From NCBI GenBank assembly GCA_963700105.1, contig CAVOWL010000006.1, positions 62,001 to 126,000 of the forward strand: a stretch of 64,000 bases of DNA, written 5' to 3'. Of the stretch, positions 1-10,638 are shown one piece after another. A program made the translations under genes and the position numbers. Every line of letters starts with the position of its first letter. Positions within the stretch are counted from its first letter, which is position 1. This DNA comes from CAVUWL01 sp963700105 (GTDB lineage Bacteria; Actinomycetota; Thermoleophilia; Solirubrobacterales; 70-9). A model generated the notes under the pieces. That model worked only from the letters and a program-made list of their open reading frames with translations. It ran no database searches and was not told the origin of the DNA.

Positions 1-3000
1 GCGCCGGCGGCCGCCGCAGGTCCGCGCAGGGACGGTGCCGTTGGGGAGGGCGGGCCCAGGCAAGCTGCCGGCACCGTGGCACTCGTCGGCGGCGGTGGCA
101 GGGCGTGCGACGGAGCGGGTGCGGGGAAGCCGCCGCCCGAGCGGGCGTCATAAATCTTGTAGGAAGAGGCCGTTGTGGTCGGTGGGGACCAGCGTCTGGT
201 CGGTCCCGAAGTAGACGTCGGTGCCGTCGGCGCTGACCCGGATCAGGCCGGGGGCAGGCGCGGAGGAAGAAAGAGCGCCTCCCGTTCTCCTGGGTCGTGT
301 CACCGGTGCCCGGGGTGATCAGCTGGGGGCGACCGTCGACGTACTCATAGACGTCCTCTGCGTTGTTGGTGTCGCCGTGAACAAGCGCGGTCTTCGGTGC
401 TCCGGAAAGTGCGGCCATCGTTTGCCATGAAGAGGCCGTCCTGACTGCACCAGCACGTCTGATGTCGGCGGCGCTCCGCTGGGGAGGCAGGAGACGCAAA
501 CGATCTTGCCGCTGGAGGGTTCGTATGTGTACATCTCGAGGTGCCCGTCACTGTCGTACTGAGACTGGGCAACCTGGTTGCCGGTGATGAAGGCCATGTG
601 GCTGCCGTCGGGGGAGACCTCCATCCTCATAATCCGGGGGCAGTAGTTTTCGAAGCTGTAATAAGGTCGGTGAACGCAATGGGGAGGACCGGTGAGGGTG
701 GTCACCCACTGAACCCGACCGTTGCGATAGACGTAGAGATTCTCCTGGTTCGGCAATCCGTGGGTGCCGTCGAGTTGCTCCAGCGAGGAAAAGTAGATTT
801 CGCCGCTCTGGGAGGCGATGAAGCTGTCGGAGAGGCAGTTGCCACCCTGATTGGTGTTCCAGCTGACAGTAGAACAACTGGTTGGGGGGTGGGTGATGTC
901 GCATTGGGTCGTCATGTGTGCCGTTATTCGGCCTGGCAGTGACCTGCCATGGCAGGAGTCGCTGTTGCCGGCACCAGGCCGCGTTCTCCCTTGGAGATCA
1001 GGGTCAGACGAATTTGGTCGCTTCGCTGACCACATGTAGAGGTCGGCACCGCCGTGTGTCGGGATCTTCGGAGCGTCAGGTGTTCTTCGGAGGTGAAGAT
1101 AGACGCTTCGAACCGTCGGCGGTCATGCCGACGTAGTTGACGTCGTGACCCTGAGAGACGTCGTAGGTCACCGCGTCATCGACCCGCATGTAGAGGCGGC
1201 TGGGCTGCATCAGGGAGGGCGTACTTGGACGCCGAAAGTTCAGCGCCGCACGGCTCGGGGCGCTGCAGGTGGCCGTACCCGCAGGGCCCGGACCGCTGCT
1301 GGCGGTCGATCAGGATGTGGGATCCGTCGGCTAGAGACGGCGGGAATCTGGAGCGGATCGCCCGCCTGATCGCCAGGCTCCGCTGGGAATAAGTTTGCCG
1401 CCCCCGGGGGTCTGGGAAGCGACCTGAGATCGTTTCAGCTTTGGTGTCATTGTCATAGACCGAGCCCGGCGCGGTTGAGCTGGCCGCCGGGGCGCTGGAA
1501 CACGTCCACTCGCTGGCTAAAGACGAAGTGGCTGAGATCGGCGGAGGCGGTGACGTCGCCGGCGCAGAAATCGGCGTCGCCTCCGTAAAACGGGCAATCG
1601 AGGGCATGCTCGCCGCCGGGTGCGACAGGTAGAGCCGGTCCGTTTTGATAACTGGCAAGACCCGCCCCCGGGTAGGCGCTGTAGCTGCCGGCGGGGACGG
1701 AGCCGAGATTGGTCGGCCAGCGGTCGAGGGCTTCGCCGTCGGCGCTCCAGACGTAGGGGGCCCCGGAGGCGATTATGGTGTGATTTTGAAAGTCGTTGCC
1801 GAACGAGCTCTCGATGCTCTGATCGCCCTGGTTCCAGTCCAGGAACGTGTCCAATACTGGGATCGGTGAGGACGCTGTTCTGTTCACCGTTGGCGCCCGG
1901 AAGGCTCGACGGTGCGCGCCATTGCTGGGCCGGGGTCGAGTCGGGCGGGCTCTGCGGCGGGCCGCCGTCGACCGCGGCCTGATTGGACGGAGGCCGACAT
2001 AGTGGTTACCCAGCCGGTGTCGGTGCGGGTGGCGACGTAGAGATCGCCGTTGCCACCGATTGGTCCGCCGCCGCAACCGGGGGGGCGAAAAGTGGCCTGT
2101 GAAGGAGAAGCCGAGAGGGGTCGTCGCCAAGCCGGTATTAGGACCAGGGGTCAGATCGGGTGCCGTCGGCAAATTACCGGGGGAAACGAGCTCTTAGGCC
2201 CGGCAGTCGGGTAAGTAGTTCGCCTGCGTCTGTGACGGACTTCCTCATTCGGACATGACGGCGGGGCGAAGTCAAACGATTGATCGGCGTAACGTGGTGC
2301 CGTCGGCGTTGGCGGCAACAAGGCGATAGTGATAGACGACGTCCGGCGCCAGATTTTCAAGGTGGACGCAGATCGCCTGGTCGGAATTACCGTTGATCGA
2401 CCGTCGGGAACGGGCGCGGATTGCCCATAGGAGGTCCCCGGGCCGTATTCGAAGCGATAGGCGTGTCGAGCCCGTTGGGGTTGACCTTCGCGTTGAGTTC
2501 CGCCGACGTCGCGGTAAGGTTGTCTGAGGCGAGCCCGTCGAGGGCCGGCGGCTGGGTTGTGATGAAGGTCTGGTCGAAAGCCGTAGCGGTGGCGCCGGCA
2601 GCGTTGGTCGCGACAAGTCGATAATGGTCCGCGGTGCCTGGCGAAAAGCCGGTCACGGTCGAGGTGACTTCTTGGGGTTCGGTGAAATTCCCGAGCAAGC
2701 CGGATCGGGCGTACAGGGCAGCGTTGCCGTATGTCTTATCGAAGCCGTATTCGAAGTGGCAGCCGATGATGTCTCCATGCCCGGCGGGGTCGATAGCCCG
2801 GTCAGGGTGGCGCTCGATTCGGTGGCGCGGTTAACGGCCCGGTCGTAACGATGGGCCGAACATCGTCGAACACGGCGACGTCGTTGTTGTTCGAATTCGC
2901 CACGTAGACCGCGTGGGGCCACCGTCGACCGCCACACCCTGGGAGCCGGAGAGTTGGCCGCTCCCGAAGGAGTCATCCGGTTCGCAGGGGCCATTAACCG

Positions 3001-5151
3001 GAGGGTTGCAGTCGCTGTAGTGCTCGACACTCGACCCAGTGTCCACATACAATTCCTGATTTGAGGGGTCGAATTCGAAGCCAGTGCTGGGTGAGGGAAA
3101 CTCCGCCGCGTCGTAAACGTTACCTTCCGGATCAACCTTCAGCCAGGGCTCCCCGCTCGCGTTATGGTACGGACCTATAGGCGTTCCTTCCGGACCGTAC
3201 ACCCAGTAATTGTCATTAATACCACCATTACCGCCGACGTATAGATCCCCGTTCGGTCCACCGACGGCGACACCGAAGATCGGACCGTATTCCGGTCTGC
3301 TGAATGGCCCGAAGTCCGCGTCGGAGCCGTCCTTCGTCCCGCCTGGCCCCCAGCTCGGGATGATTTGCCCCGAGGAATCGAATTTCGAAACGAGACCATC
3401 GCCGGGATCGCCGACGTAGACGTCGCCTTCGCCGCCAGGGTAATTGTCTACTGCGAGATAGGTGGGCGTCTACAAAACCGCCCGCGCTTGACGAGGAGAG
3501 GCCGGACTTGCAGGTGTCACCCGACGCGGCGGTACAAAGGTCTTTTTCTGCTTCCGTCGCTCCAAGCGTTTCGACCTCCGTCTTGTTAAACATTCTTCCC
3601 GAACATGAGCAGAAAGTTGCCAGCAGAGTCGAACTTCTCGACTTCTGAAAGTTGCCCGGGTCGGTAACGTAGATGTCGTGGCTTGCTTGGTCGACGCCGA
3701 CGTCCGTCGGGCCCGAGAGAGAGTTCGCCCCGGAGCCGGTGATATTGGAACCGAAGGCGTGGGAGATGAGGCCGAAGCCGAGGGATTGGTTTCCGAGCCA
3801 GCGCTTTCGCCGCTGGCGTTTTCGGCGACAAGACGGTAACGGTAGGTCGTCGTCAGGAAGTTGAGCCCGGTCAGTTCGACGTGAACATCAGCGGGAGCGG
3901 AGAAGGAAGTTCCCTCGGCGCAGGGGACGCTACCGCCCGAGCTGAGATTTGAGAAGCCGGTGGATTTGAATCCGGAGGCGGTGACGTAGTCGAAGTGACA
4001 GCCGGTGATGGGCCCACCTCCGGCTGGGTCTATATGACCGCTCAGCGTGACCGTGGAGTGGGGAATAGTTGGAGGAAGCCTCGGCGCTGATGTTGGGAAT
4101 GATCGTCTTTACGAACACCGCGACATTGCCGCTCCCCGTGTTGGCTGCGTAACATAGTGGGGGTTGTTGGCTTACACTGAGGCCCTGGGTGCTGGTGAGG
4201 ACCGCGGAGCCGAAGGAGTCGAGCGGGGTGCAGTTTTCACCACAGTCCAATGCAAACTGACTGATGGAACTCCCGGATTCATCTACGTAGAGGTTGTTAG
4301 ACGAAGGGTCGATGACGAGACCGGGATGCTTGACCTCCGTCGAGCGTGTCGGCGAGGTCTTCACCCGTATCGGAGAATTTCGTCACATTCGGGGTGCCGT
4401 CCACCTTGTAGAGGTTGTCTTCCGAATCGACGGCCAAGCCGGAGGCGGAGGATCGGGCGGGTAACCAAAGGTGCTGTGCAGGGGTGCCGTCCTGTTTGTA
4501 CCAGTAGGTTTCTGCGCTCAGGACGAAGAGGTTGCCGGTGAGATCGACGGCGATGCCGTCAAGGGGGTGAGAATCCGGTGAGTGGCCGCCGCTCCCCCAA
4601 CCGGTCACGAGGGCACCTTCGGGGGTAAACTTGGAGACGCTTCCGATTGAGCCGTTGCCCGTATCACCGACGTAGACGTCGCCGGCGGAGGGACCGGAAG
4701 AGCCGTCGACGGCGACGGAAGGTCGGCGTCTCAAAGGCTCCGGGGCGAGAAGCTCGACGTGCCGGATTACTGGGCGGAGACTTTGCAGAGGTTCTGTTCG
4801 GCTTCGGTTCCCGAGGCTTCGACTGCGGTCTTGTTGACTTCCTTGCCGATGATCCAAATGAGGTCGCCCGAAGAGTTGAACTTCTCGACGCTAAAGTTGC
4901 CGGGGTCGGTTACGTAGATGTCATGAGCGGAGCTTCCGGCGGAGTTGTCGACGGCGGTGTCGGTGGGGTTTGAGAGCGGATAGGGATTTGCGGGGGCGGA
5001 GCTGGCGGCGCCAAAGGAGGCCGTGTGGATGTAAACGAAATTCGCATGCGCCGGCGCTGCGAGGAGAAACGCGATAACGAGCGCACCGGCTGAAGCTGCG
5101 CCGATACAGTTCCCTGATGCTTTTTCGATCCCGGGAGGACCAGGCGTGCAT
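1..5151 (-). pseudogene. Decayed NHL/Fn3/PD40 giant secreted protein (3' end beyond window)
   Basis: This is the remains of a giant secreted protein. An ATG at 5151 is followed, after a shift near an A-run at about 5115, by a signal peptide (core LVIAFLLAAPAHA) and NHL repeats such as DIYVTDPGNFSVEKF. Fn3-like pieces occur at about 4000-3850 and 2900-2300. The family motif DCRAYELV is at about 2200, propeller repeats such as VSPDGSHMAF lie at about 600, CVSCLPSGAPP at about 490 and ECHGAG at about 85. The coding frame changes many times, and TAA replaces the Tyr codon of DCRAYE at 2194-2196. The N-terminal half resembles type II proteins of the window and the C-terminal half type I, so the ancestor was a chimera. 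It starts 8 bp after the stop of the next gene upstream. True decay is likely, but poor sequence quality at a contig end could mimic part of it. Confidence 0.8.
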
Positions 5152-5159
5152 AGCGGCGT

Positions 5160-5865
5160 TCACCGGTGACTCCTCCCGTGGTGCTTGCGATTGTGGTGGC
5201 GGTGGGATTTGACGCACTCGCCGTTGCGCTTGACGAAGCCCTTCTTGCAATGCGTCGTCGGCGGCGAGGCGAGGGGCGGCGCCGAGGCCTGTGGTGAAGG
5301 TCTGGTCGGGCCCGGTGGTGGCGCCGATCGCGTTGGTGGCGAGGACGCGATAGTGGTAGGTCGTTTCGGAGACCAAACCGGTGAGCGTGGCGGCGGCCGG
5401 ACGTGCCGTGTTGTCGGAGCCAATCGCGGGGGTCTAGGGGGTGCGCGAGCCGTAGGTCGAAGTGCGCCCGTATTCGAAGTGGTAGGTCGTGTCACGGAAG
5501 CCGGGACGGATGCTGGCGCTGAGGGTCGCGGTCGTTTGACCTATGTTTGAGGCCGAGCTGCCAACCACTTCAGGATGAGCGGGAGTGGTGAAGGTGCGAT
5601 CGGGCCCATAGGTGTTGCCAGCAAAATTGGTGGCAACGGCACGGAAGTGGTAGGTGGTCGCTGGCGTGAGAGCGGAGATCTCAGCCCTTACTGCGTGGTC
5701 GACGTCGTCGGAACCGATCGATTCGCTCGGATAGGTCCGTGATCCGTACGAGGTCGTCGGGCCGTATTGGAAGCGGTAGAAGGTAGGGGCAAGACTGGGG
5801 TTGATTTGGGCGTTGAGCGCGGCAGAGTCTTCGGTCACACCCGAGGCAGAAGTTTCATCGATCAA
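5160..5865 (-). pseudogene. Frameshifted C-terminal part of the 5862-8366 gene
   Basis: Homology carries on past the end of the main frame. Two more Fn3-like domains (FQYGPTTSYGS, FEYGRTSTYGS, each with TTYHFR) run to a TAG at about 5434. A third Fn3-like piece (VSETTYHYRVLATNAIG) continues in a new frame. The last part, in yet another frame, ends CKKGFVKRNGECVK plus a His/Arg/Lys-rich tail at the TGA at 5160. That tail matches the tails of the type II proteins (for example CKVGFVEKHGKCVRK in the 48420-53543 gene), so this is the true C-terminus of the same gene. At least three disruptions are needed to link the pieces. Confidence 0.7.
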
Positions 5866-8366
5866 GGGAAGATTCGGTATGGGGGTGACCGTTCGTCGCT
5901 GCCGTAGGTCGGAAGGTCCGTTCCGTCGGAGCTGATGGTAACGAGCCGATAGTGATAAGTGACGAGCGGAGTGAGAGCGGTTAGAGTTGCCGTAACTTCA
6001 GTGGGGGACGAAAAAGAGGCTGCTGGCGAGCAAGGCACCTTGCCAAGTCCGTATGAAGAATCGGTGCCGTATTCGAAATAGCATTCGCTCACGCTACCAG
6101 CGGACCCTGGGTCCACCTGTCCAGTGACGGTGACACTTTCGGCTTCGACAGACGAAGCGGGCCCAGTCGTCACTTCAGGCGTCGCGGCAGGCGTGAAGAT
6201 CGCGATGTCGTTTTCGCCAGTGTTCGCGACATACAGAGCCCGGTTGGACTGGTCGAAAGCGAGGTCCTGGGCGGATCCCAGGCTTCCCAAACCGAAGGTT
6301 TCGACGGTGGTTTCGTTCGCTCGCAAGACATTGATTGACCCCCCGCTGTCTACGTAGCGATCGTTAGTCGCAAGGTCGATGGCAATTGGTCCGCTGAGAA
6401 CGTTTCCAAAGGAGTCAACCGCTATCCCGTCCCCACCTCCCGTGCGAACGACAAGTTTGCCGTTCGATTCAACAGCAACACCTTCGACCCTTTCTGTGTA
6501 CGTACGGATGCCGTCAGTTTCCCAGGAAGTGACGAGATCGCCGGCCGAGTCAAACTTTTGGACCGTGTTGTTGGTCGTGTCGGCAACGTACACGTCGCCG
6601 GCCGACGGGCCATTGGAGTTGTCAACCGCGATGAAGGCTGGGGTGCTGAACTGGCCGGGGCCGGAACCAGCTATCCCAGCCTGGCAGTCCGACGTACAAA
6701 CCTCGCTGGCCGCACTCCCGTCACTGACCCCCCAGCCCCATGCCGCCAGAAAATGGCCGGTCGAATCAAATGTGATAACGCGGTGGTTGCCTGTATCCGC
6801 CACGTAAATGTCTCCGCTGCTTTCGTCGATGGCGACATCGTGTGGCTGAGTCAGCTGGCCGTCACCGCTTCCCGTCGAGCCCCAGTCCGTGGAGAATCGA
6901 TAGAGCCCGACCGTGGCGAACGCCTTTCCGGCAACGGAATTCTTACCATTTCCGTTGCTGGCAACCAAGCGGTAATAGTAATCCGTCCCGGGGGAGAGCC
7001 CGGTAACTTCGGCGTGGATGTTCACCGGTTCCGAAAAGGATTGACCCTCGGCGCAAGGTGCCTTGTTTCCAAAGGATTTGCTCGTTCCGTATTCGAAGTA
7101 GCATTCGGTCACTTCGCCCCCACCCGCAGGGTCGATCTGACCGCTTAGGGTTACGCTTTTTGCTGTGAGATTGGACTCGGGGCTGACTGTAATATCGGGC
7201 ACGATCTCCGGCTTGAATATCTTAACTGCGTTGCCACCCGAGAGATAGCCTTCCGATAGATAAAGGTCTCCGGTAGCCTGATCGATGGCGATGCCCTGGC
7301 CGCCTGGGACGCCTTCACTAACCTGCGGCGGAATGAAGTTTCCGGAGGAGTCATATACATCTATAGCGCCGTGTTCCTGGGAATAAACGAAGACGTGTCC
7401 GGTGGAATCTTCAGTTGCCAGAGACGTTAGTGCATAGAGGCCTCCTGCATAATTCCCGTTTGGTGTTTCCGAGGCAGCACCGTTGGGAAGCGCGCCCCCG
7501 TTCCAGGTACTGACGTAGTTCCCAGATGAGTTGATCTCATAGACACCCCCTGGCCCCCCCTGCGCATAGTTGCCTACATAGATATCTCCGGTAGTGGCGT
7601 CGACAGCAATACCATTGGTAGCGACTTCCCCGAATTCGCGTCCGTAGAGTCCTTCAGGAGCCGCTGTGATGTTACGCAGGTAGGTACCGTTTTCGTTAAA
7701 CACATCGATTACTTCGTGGCCTCCGTCGACCACGTAGAGGTCGTTGGTAGCCTGGTCGACCGCGATTGCCCAAGTTCCAAAGTAATAGCCAAAGACGCGA
7801 CTGAACGATTCGGCTGGCGTGTCGAGGCCGGCCAGCTGTCCGTTGGGGCTAGGTGTGGAATCGCCGAAGCTTGATATCAGGTTGCCGTTCTGATCGAACT
7901 TGTTGATAACCCCATTGTTGAGATTGGCGACGTAGACATCGCCGGTTGAGTTGTCAACCGCGACCGAGACTTTGCCTCCTCCAAAGGAAGTAGCCGGCGT
8001 GTTGGACCCGGTCCAGATTTCCGGTGAAGTATCGGAAGCCGAGCTGTAGTCGAGAATTTCGCCACTATCTGAGTCGGCAACGTAGATGTGCCCGTTGTGG
8101 TCATCGACGGCCACGCTCTCCGCGTAAAGGGCGCTGGAGTGCGCGGGGGTGAATTCAGCAACTGGAATCGTTCCAGCCGGGACGTAGGTGAGCGCCGCCG
8201 AGGCTGCTTTCGGGGAGAGGGAGAGCCAGATCGACGATGCGCAGAGGGCGGCTATGAGGAGGACCGCCGGCTTCGCCAAGGCGATCTTCGTGGGGAGTTG
8301 GGCCGACTCGGCGGAGGCGGAGCGGAGCAGCTGAAGTCTCACGCGAGCCACCCGGTGTGCGGCCAA
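5862..8366 (-). CDS. Secreted NHL-repeat/Fn3-like protein, N-terminal 834 residues of a frameshifted gene
   Basis: A signal peptide (about residues 30-57, ending SLSPKAASA) precedes about six NHL repeats (VAVDDHNGHIYVADSDSG, VAVDNSTGDVYVANLNNG, IAVDQATNDLYVVDGG). An Fn3-like domain with a Cys pair (ECYFEYGT...APC) follows, then a second NHL block (DVAIDESSGDIYVADTGNHR) and another Fn3-like domain. The frame is lost at about 5865 and homology continues in another frame. The start is uncertain: TTG at 8366 is the most upstream, with GTG codons at 8351 and 8342, and no clear ribosome-binding site. The family is predicted to be extracytoplasmic and its ligand is unknown. Unlike its relatives it shows no DCRAYE motif or C-terminal PD40 propeller. 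Its NHL segment FGDSTPSPNGQL resembles the NHL block inserted in the type II protein at 13638-19319. A TTGACA promoter lies at 8653-8681. Confidence 0.75.
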   Translation of the reverse strand: MAAHRVARVRLQLLRSASAESAQLPTKIALAKPAVLLIAALCASSIWLSLSPKAASAALTYVPAGTIPVAEFTPAHSSALYAESVAVDDHNGHIYVADSDSGEILDYSSASDTSPEIWTGSNTPATSFGGGKVSVAVDNSTGDVYVANLNNGVINKFDQNGNLISSFGDSTPSPNGQLAGLDTPAESFSRVFGYYFGTWAIAVDQATNDLYVVDGGHEVIDVFNENGTYLRNITAAPEGLYGREFGEVATNGIAVDATTGDIYVGNYAQGGPGGVYEINSSGNYVSTWNGGALPNGAASETPNGNYAGGLYALTSLATEDSTGHVFVYSQEHGAIDVYDSSGNFIPPQVSEGVPGGQGIAIDQATGDLYLSEGYLSGGNAVKIFKPEIVPDITVSPESNLTAKSVTLSGQIDPAGGGEVTECYFEYGTSKSFGNKAPCAEGQSFSEPVNIHAEVTGLSPGTDYYYRLVASNGNGKNSVAGKAFATVGLYRFSTDWGSTGSGDGQLTQPHDVAIDESSGDIYVADTGNHRVITFDSTGHFLAAWGWGVSDGSAASEVCTSDCQAGIAGSGPGQFSTPAFIAVDNSNGPSAGDVYVADTTNNTVQKFDSAGDLVTSWETDGIRTYTERVEGVAVESNGKLVVRTGGGDGIAVDSFGNVLSGPIAIDLATNDRYVDSGGSINVLRANETTVETFGLGSLGSAQDLAFDQSNRALYVANTGENDIAIFTPAATPEVTTGPASSVEAESVTVTGQVDPGSAGSVSECYFEYGTDSSYGLGKVPCSPAASFSSPTEVTATLTALTPLVTYHYRLVTISSDGTDLPTYGSDERSPPYRIFP

Positions 8367-8652
8367 TCGACCCGGGGTCGGCGGTAATCCCCGCGGCGAA
8401 AACTCCCAGCGTCTTCGAAAGTTGGGGACGAAGCCGCATGCTGAACGTGGGCAGTGATTTCAGCGCCAGCCGCGTTGCTGCGAATCTCTACCTCTGCCTT
8501 GCTCTGCCCCACTGCCCTTATTCCCTCTCTCGACACCCCTTCACCGGCTCCCACAAACCTCATCGGTTGGAAGCCAACCCCTGGCTCTGCCGTTTCAGCT
8601 TTCTCCTGTAGACGCGCCGGCTCCCTGCTGCCCTGAGTCGGTGCGCCGCAAA

Positions 8653-8681
8653 AGCAAAGCACTCTTGAGACAATTTGTCAA
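8653..8681 (-). promoter_or_regulatory. Sigma70-like promoter for the 8366 gene
   Basis: On the minus strand there is a perfect TTGACA (8681-8676), a 17-nt spacer and TTTGCT (8658-8653, 3 of 6 matches to the -10 consensus). It faces the NHL gene beginning at about 8366, giving a leader of roughly 280 nt. The -35 is part of an 18-bp element that recurs at 8780 and 10386. Confidence 0.5.
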
Positions 8682-8797
8682 GGGCATTACTTTTCACCAC
8701 GGGAGGACTGCCTTTGCGGGGGCAGTGCCCTCGCCCGATCCCAGAGCGCTAGATCGAAGGCACTAAGATCCCCGAAGTTTGTCATAGACGTTACTTT
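8676..8797 (+). promoter_or_regulatory. Two copies of an 18-bp element upstream of the tandem-TetR gene
   Basis: TGTCAAGGGCATTACTTT (8676-8693) and TGTCATAGACGTTACTTT (8780-8797) share the pattern TGTCAwrG..rTTACTTT. The second ends 10 bp before the ATG at 8808. A third copy, TGTCAAGGCTATTACTTT, lies beyond the gene at 10386-10403. Placement over a minus-strand -35 and over the leader of a TetR gene suggests operators for that regulator. This is an inference from position and repetition only. Confidence 0.4.
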
Positions 8798-8807
8798 GTG
8801 CCTGCAT

Positions 8808-10139
8808 ATGGTCCAAACAGTGGCCTCCCCCCCGCTACCTGAGGAACCCGAGTCTCTCCTTCCTAAACTTCCGCACGGGCGCAGCGCCAGGAGCGCGGCG
8901 GAGGTCGCCTCCCATCAGAGAGCTCGCCTGATCGGGGCGATGATGCACGCGGTCAAAGAGCACGGGTTTCCGGCGACTACCGTGCGCGAGCTCACCGCCC
9001 TGGCGGCGGTCTCCAACTCGACGTTCTACGGGCAGTTCGACTCCCTGGAGGACTGCTTTTTGGCCGGCTTCGATTCGATCGTCGCGCTCGAAGCCGAGCA
9101 GGTCAAACGCGCCTTCCTGGCGGAGTCCGGATACAGAAATCAGCTCCGCGCGGCCTTTGCGACCTACCTCAATTTCGCGATCGAGCACCCCGATCGGACC
9201 CAGTTCGTGGCTCTTGAGTCGCTGCGGCTGGGAGAGGCGGGGGTCGCCAGACGCCAGCAGATGTCAGAGATTTATGAGCAGCTGGTGGTCGGCGCCTCGG
9301 CCAAAGCGGCCGAGATGGGGAACGTCTCGGAGTTGACACTGCGAGCGATTGTCGGCGGGATCCGGGGGCTCCTGCAACGGCGGGTCAGAAGCGGAGAGCT
9401 CGAGGGCCTGCGCGAGCACATCGATGAGCTGCTGGACTGGGGGCTTTGCTACCGCCGCGTCGGGATTCCCAGCGCCGTTGCCCTCGCCGAAAAGCAGCCG
9501 CGCGTACCCCAGGGGGACCAGCCCGGGGCGCCCGATGAGCTTTGGGACGAACGGCCCGACAGCATTCGGGACCGGACCAGGCTGACGCAGCGCGAGCGGA
9601 TGGTGCGAGGCGCCGCGATGGTGGTTGCCGAAAATGGCTATGCGAAGCTGAGCATTCCGGCGATCACCGGCGCAGCGGGGGTCTCAAACCAGACCTTCTA
9701 TGAGCACTTCTCCAGCGCCCAGGAAGCGTTCTTGGAGGCGATCGACATCGTTGGAGGCCATGCCGCTACCCGGATTTCCGCAGCCGTTGAGGAGCCGCAG
9801 GAATGGACCGCGAAGATCGTGGTGGGGCTGGCGCGGCTTTTGAACTTCCTCGCCAACAATCCCCTGATCGCCAGGCTTCCGTTCATCGAGGCGATCGGAG
9901 CCGGGCCGGAGGGGCTGGAGCGGGTCTGGATGCTGACCGACGGCCTCGTCGCCCTCTTCGATCTAAACGCCGTGCCGGCCGAGGTGGGAGCTCCCCTGCC
10001 TGAACTAGTCGTCGAGGCGATCGCCAGCGGGATCTACGTCGTGATCCAGCGCGAGGTAGCCGAAGGGCGCACCGAGGCGCTCTTTGAGCTCCTTCCTGAG
10101 CTGACGACGATCGCGCTGGCACCCTTCGGTGCCACCTAG
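8808..10139 (+). CDS. Tandem TetR-family regulator with two DNA-binding domains
   Basis: This predicted cytoplasmic transcription factor carries two complete TetR units in one chain. The first helix-turn-helix is at about residues 35-80 (TVRELTALAAVSNSTFYGQF) followed by a ligand-binding region. The second is at about 260-305 (IPAITGAAGVSNQTFYEHF) with its own C-terminal domain ending ELTTIALAPFGAT. Typical TetR proteins are about 190-220 residues, so at 443 residues this is a double-length fusion. The ATG at 8808 is preferred over an in-frame TTG at 8796. It is divergent from the 8366 gene. The second half resembles the truncated TetR at 63088-63582 at the other end of the window. The ligand is unknown; 18-bp elements around the gene are candidate operators. 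Confidence 0.88.
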   Translation: MVQTVASPPLPEEPESLLPKLPHGRSARSAAEVASHQRARLIGAMMHAVKEHGFPATTVRELTALAAVSNSTFYGQFDSLEDCFLAGFDSIVALEAEQVKRAFLAESGYRNQLRAAFATYLNFAIEHPDRTQFVALESLRLGEAGVARRQQMSEIYEQLVVGASAKAAEMGNVSELTLRAIVGGIRGLLQRRVRSGELEGLREHIDELLDWGLCYRRVGIPSAVALAEKQPRVPQGDQPGAPDELWDERPDSIRDRTRLTQRERMVRGAAMVVAENGYAKLSIPAITGAAGVSNQTFYEHFSSAQEAFLEAIDIVGGHAATRISAAVEEPQEWTAKIVVGLARLLNFLANNPLIARLPFIEAIGAGPEGLERVWMLTDGLVALFDLNAVPAEVGAPLPELVVEAIASGIYVVIQREVAEGRTEALFELLPELTTIALAPFGAT

Positions 10140-10362
10140 GCAAAGGCGCCCGGGGCGGCATTTACCCCGATGGTGGCGCGCTAAACGTGGAAGCGCCCCG
10201 GACGCCGGAGGAAAGAGGCCGTCGGCCGGGGGCACATTCCACACTGCCGGCGCTGGACCAGGGAAAGAGCAGCGCCTCTTGTTCAAGTCAACCCCCGCCG
10301 ACCCTGGGCCGATCTTGGGGCGACCAAGGATGGTGGTGGGACGCCGCCATCCAAGCCCCCTG

Positions 10363-10391
10363 AGATAAGCAGAGTAGGCTCCAGATGTCAA
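10363..10391 (-). promoter_or_regulatory. Orphan promoter-like sequence after the tandem-TetR gene
   Basis: The minus strand has TTGACA (10391-10386), a 17-nt spacer and TTATCT (10368-10363), with the same AAAGTAAT-type upstream sequence as the promoter at 8676. It has no start codon in front of it and would read antisense into the tandem-TetR gene. It may be a promoter left over from a duplication, or part of an operator. Confidence 0.3.
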
Positions 10392-10406
10392 GGCTATTAC
10401 TTTGTC

Positions 10407-10420
10407 GTAACGGAAGTTAC
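10407..10420. promoter_or_regulatory. Inverted repeat GTAAC-N4-GTTAC
   Basis: A perfect 5-bp inverted repeat with a GGAA spacer lies 4 bp after the third copy of the 18-bp element. The 500-bp region 10140-10638 between convergent gene ends otherwise shows no gene. A dimeric regulator site is possible. Confidence 0.35.
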
Positions 10421-10638
10421 ATGGCTTCGCATCTGATCCAAGCGGCCAAAAAAGCGAGGAATTACAAGCGAACAGCGGCAAAAGAGTCATCGGCCGAAGG
10501 GCAATCTCATCTGCCTCGGTGGCCACTCGGGCGATAAACAGCCCGCGTACTTGTCCCGAACCAGCCCATTGGCGTCCCCCGAAGCGCGCTGCCCCGGAGG
10601 CCCCCGGTCGCCGGGAAAGCTCCCAGCTATCAGCGAAT

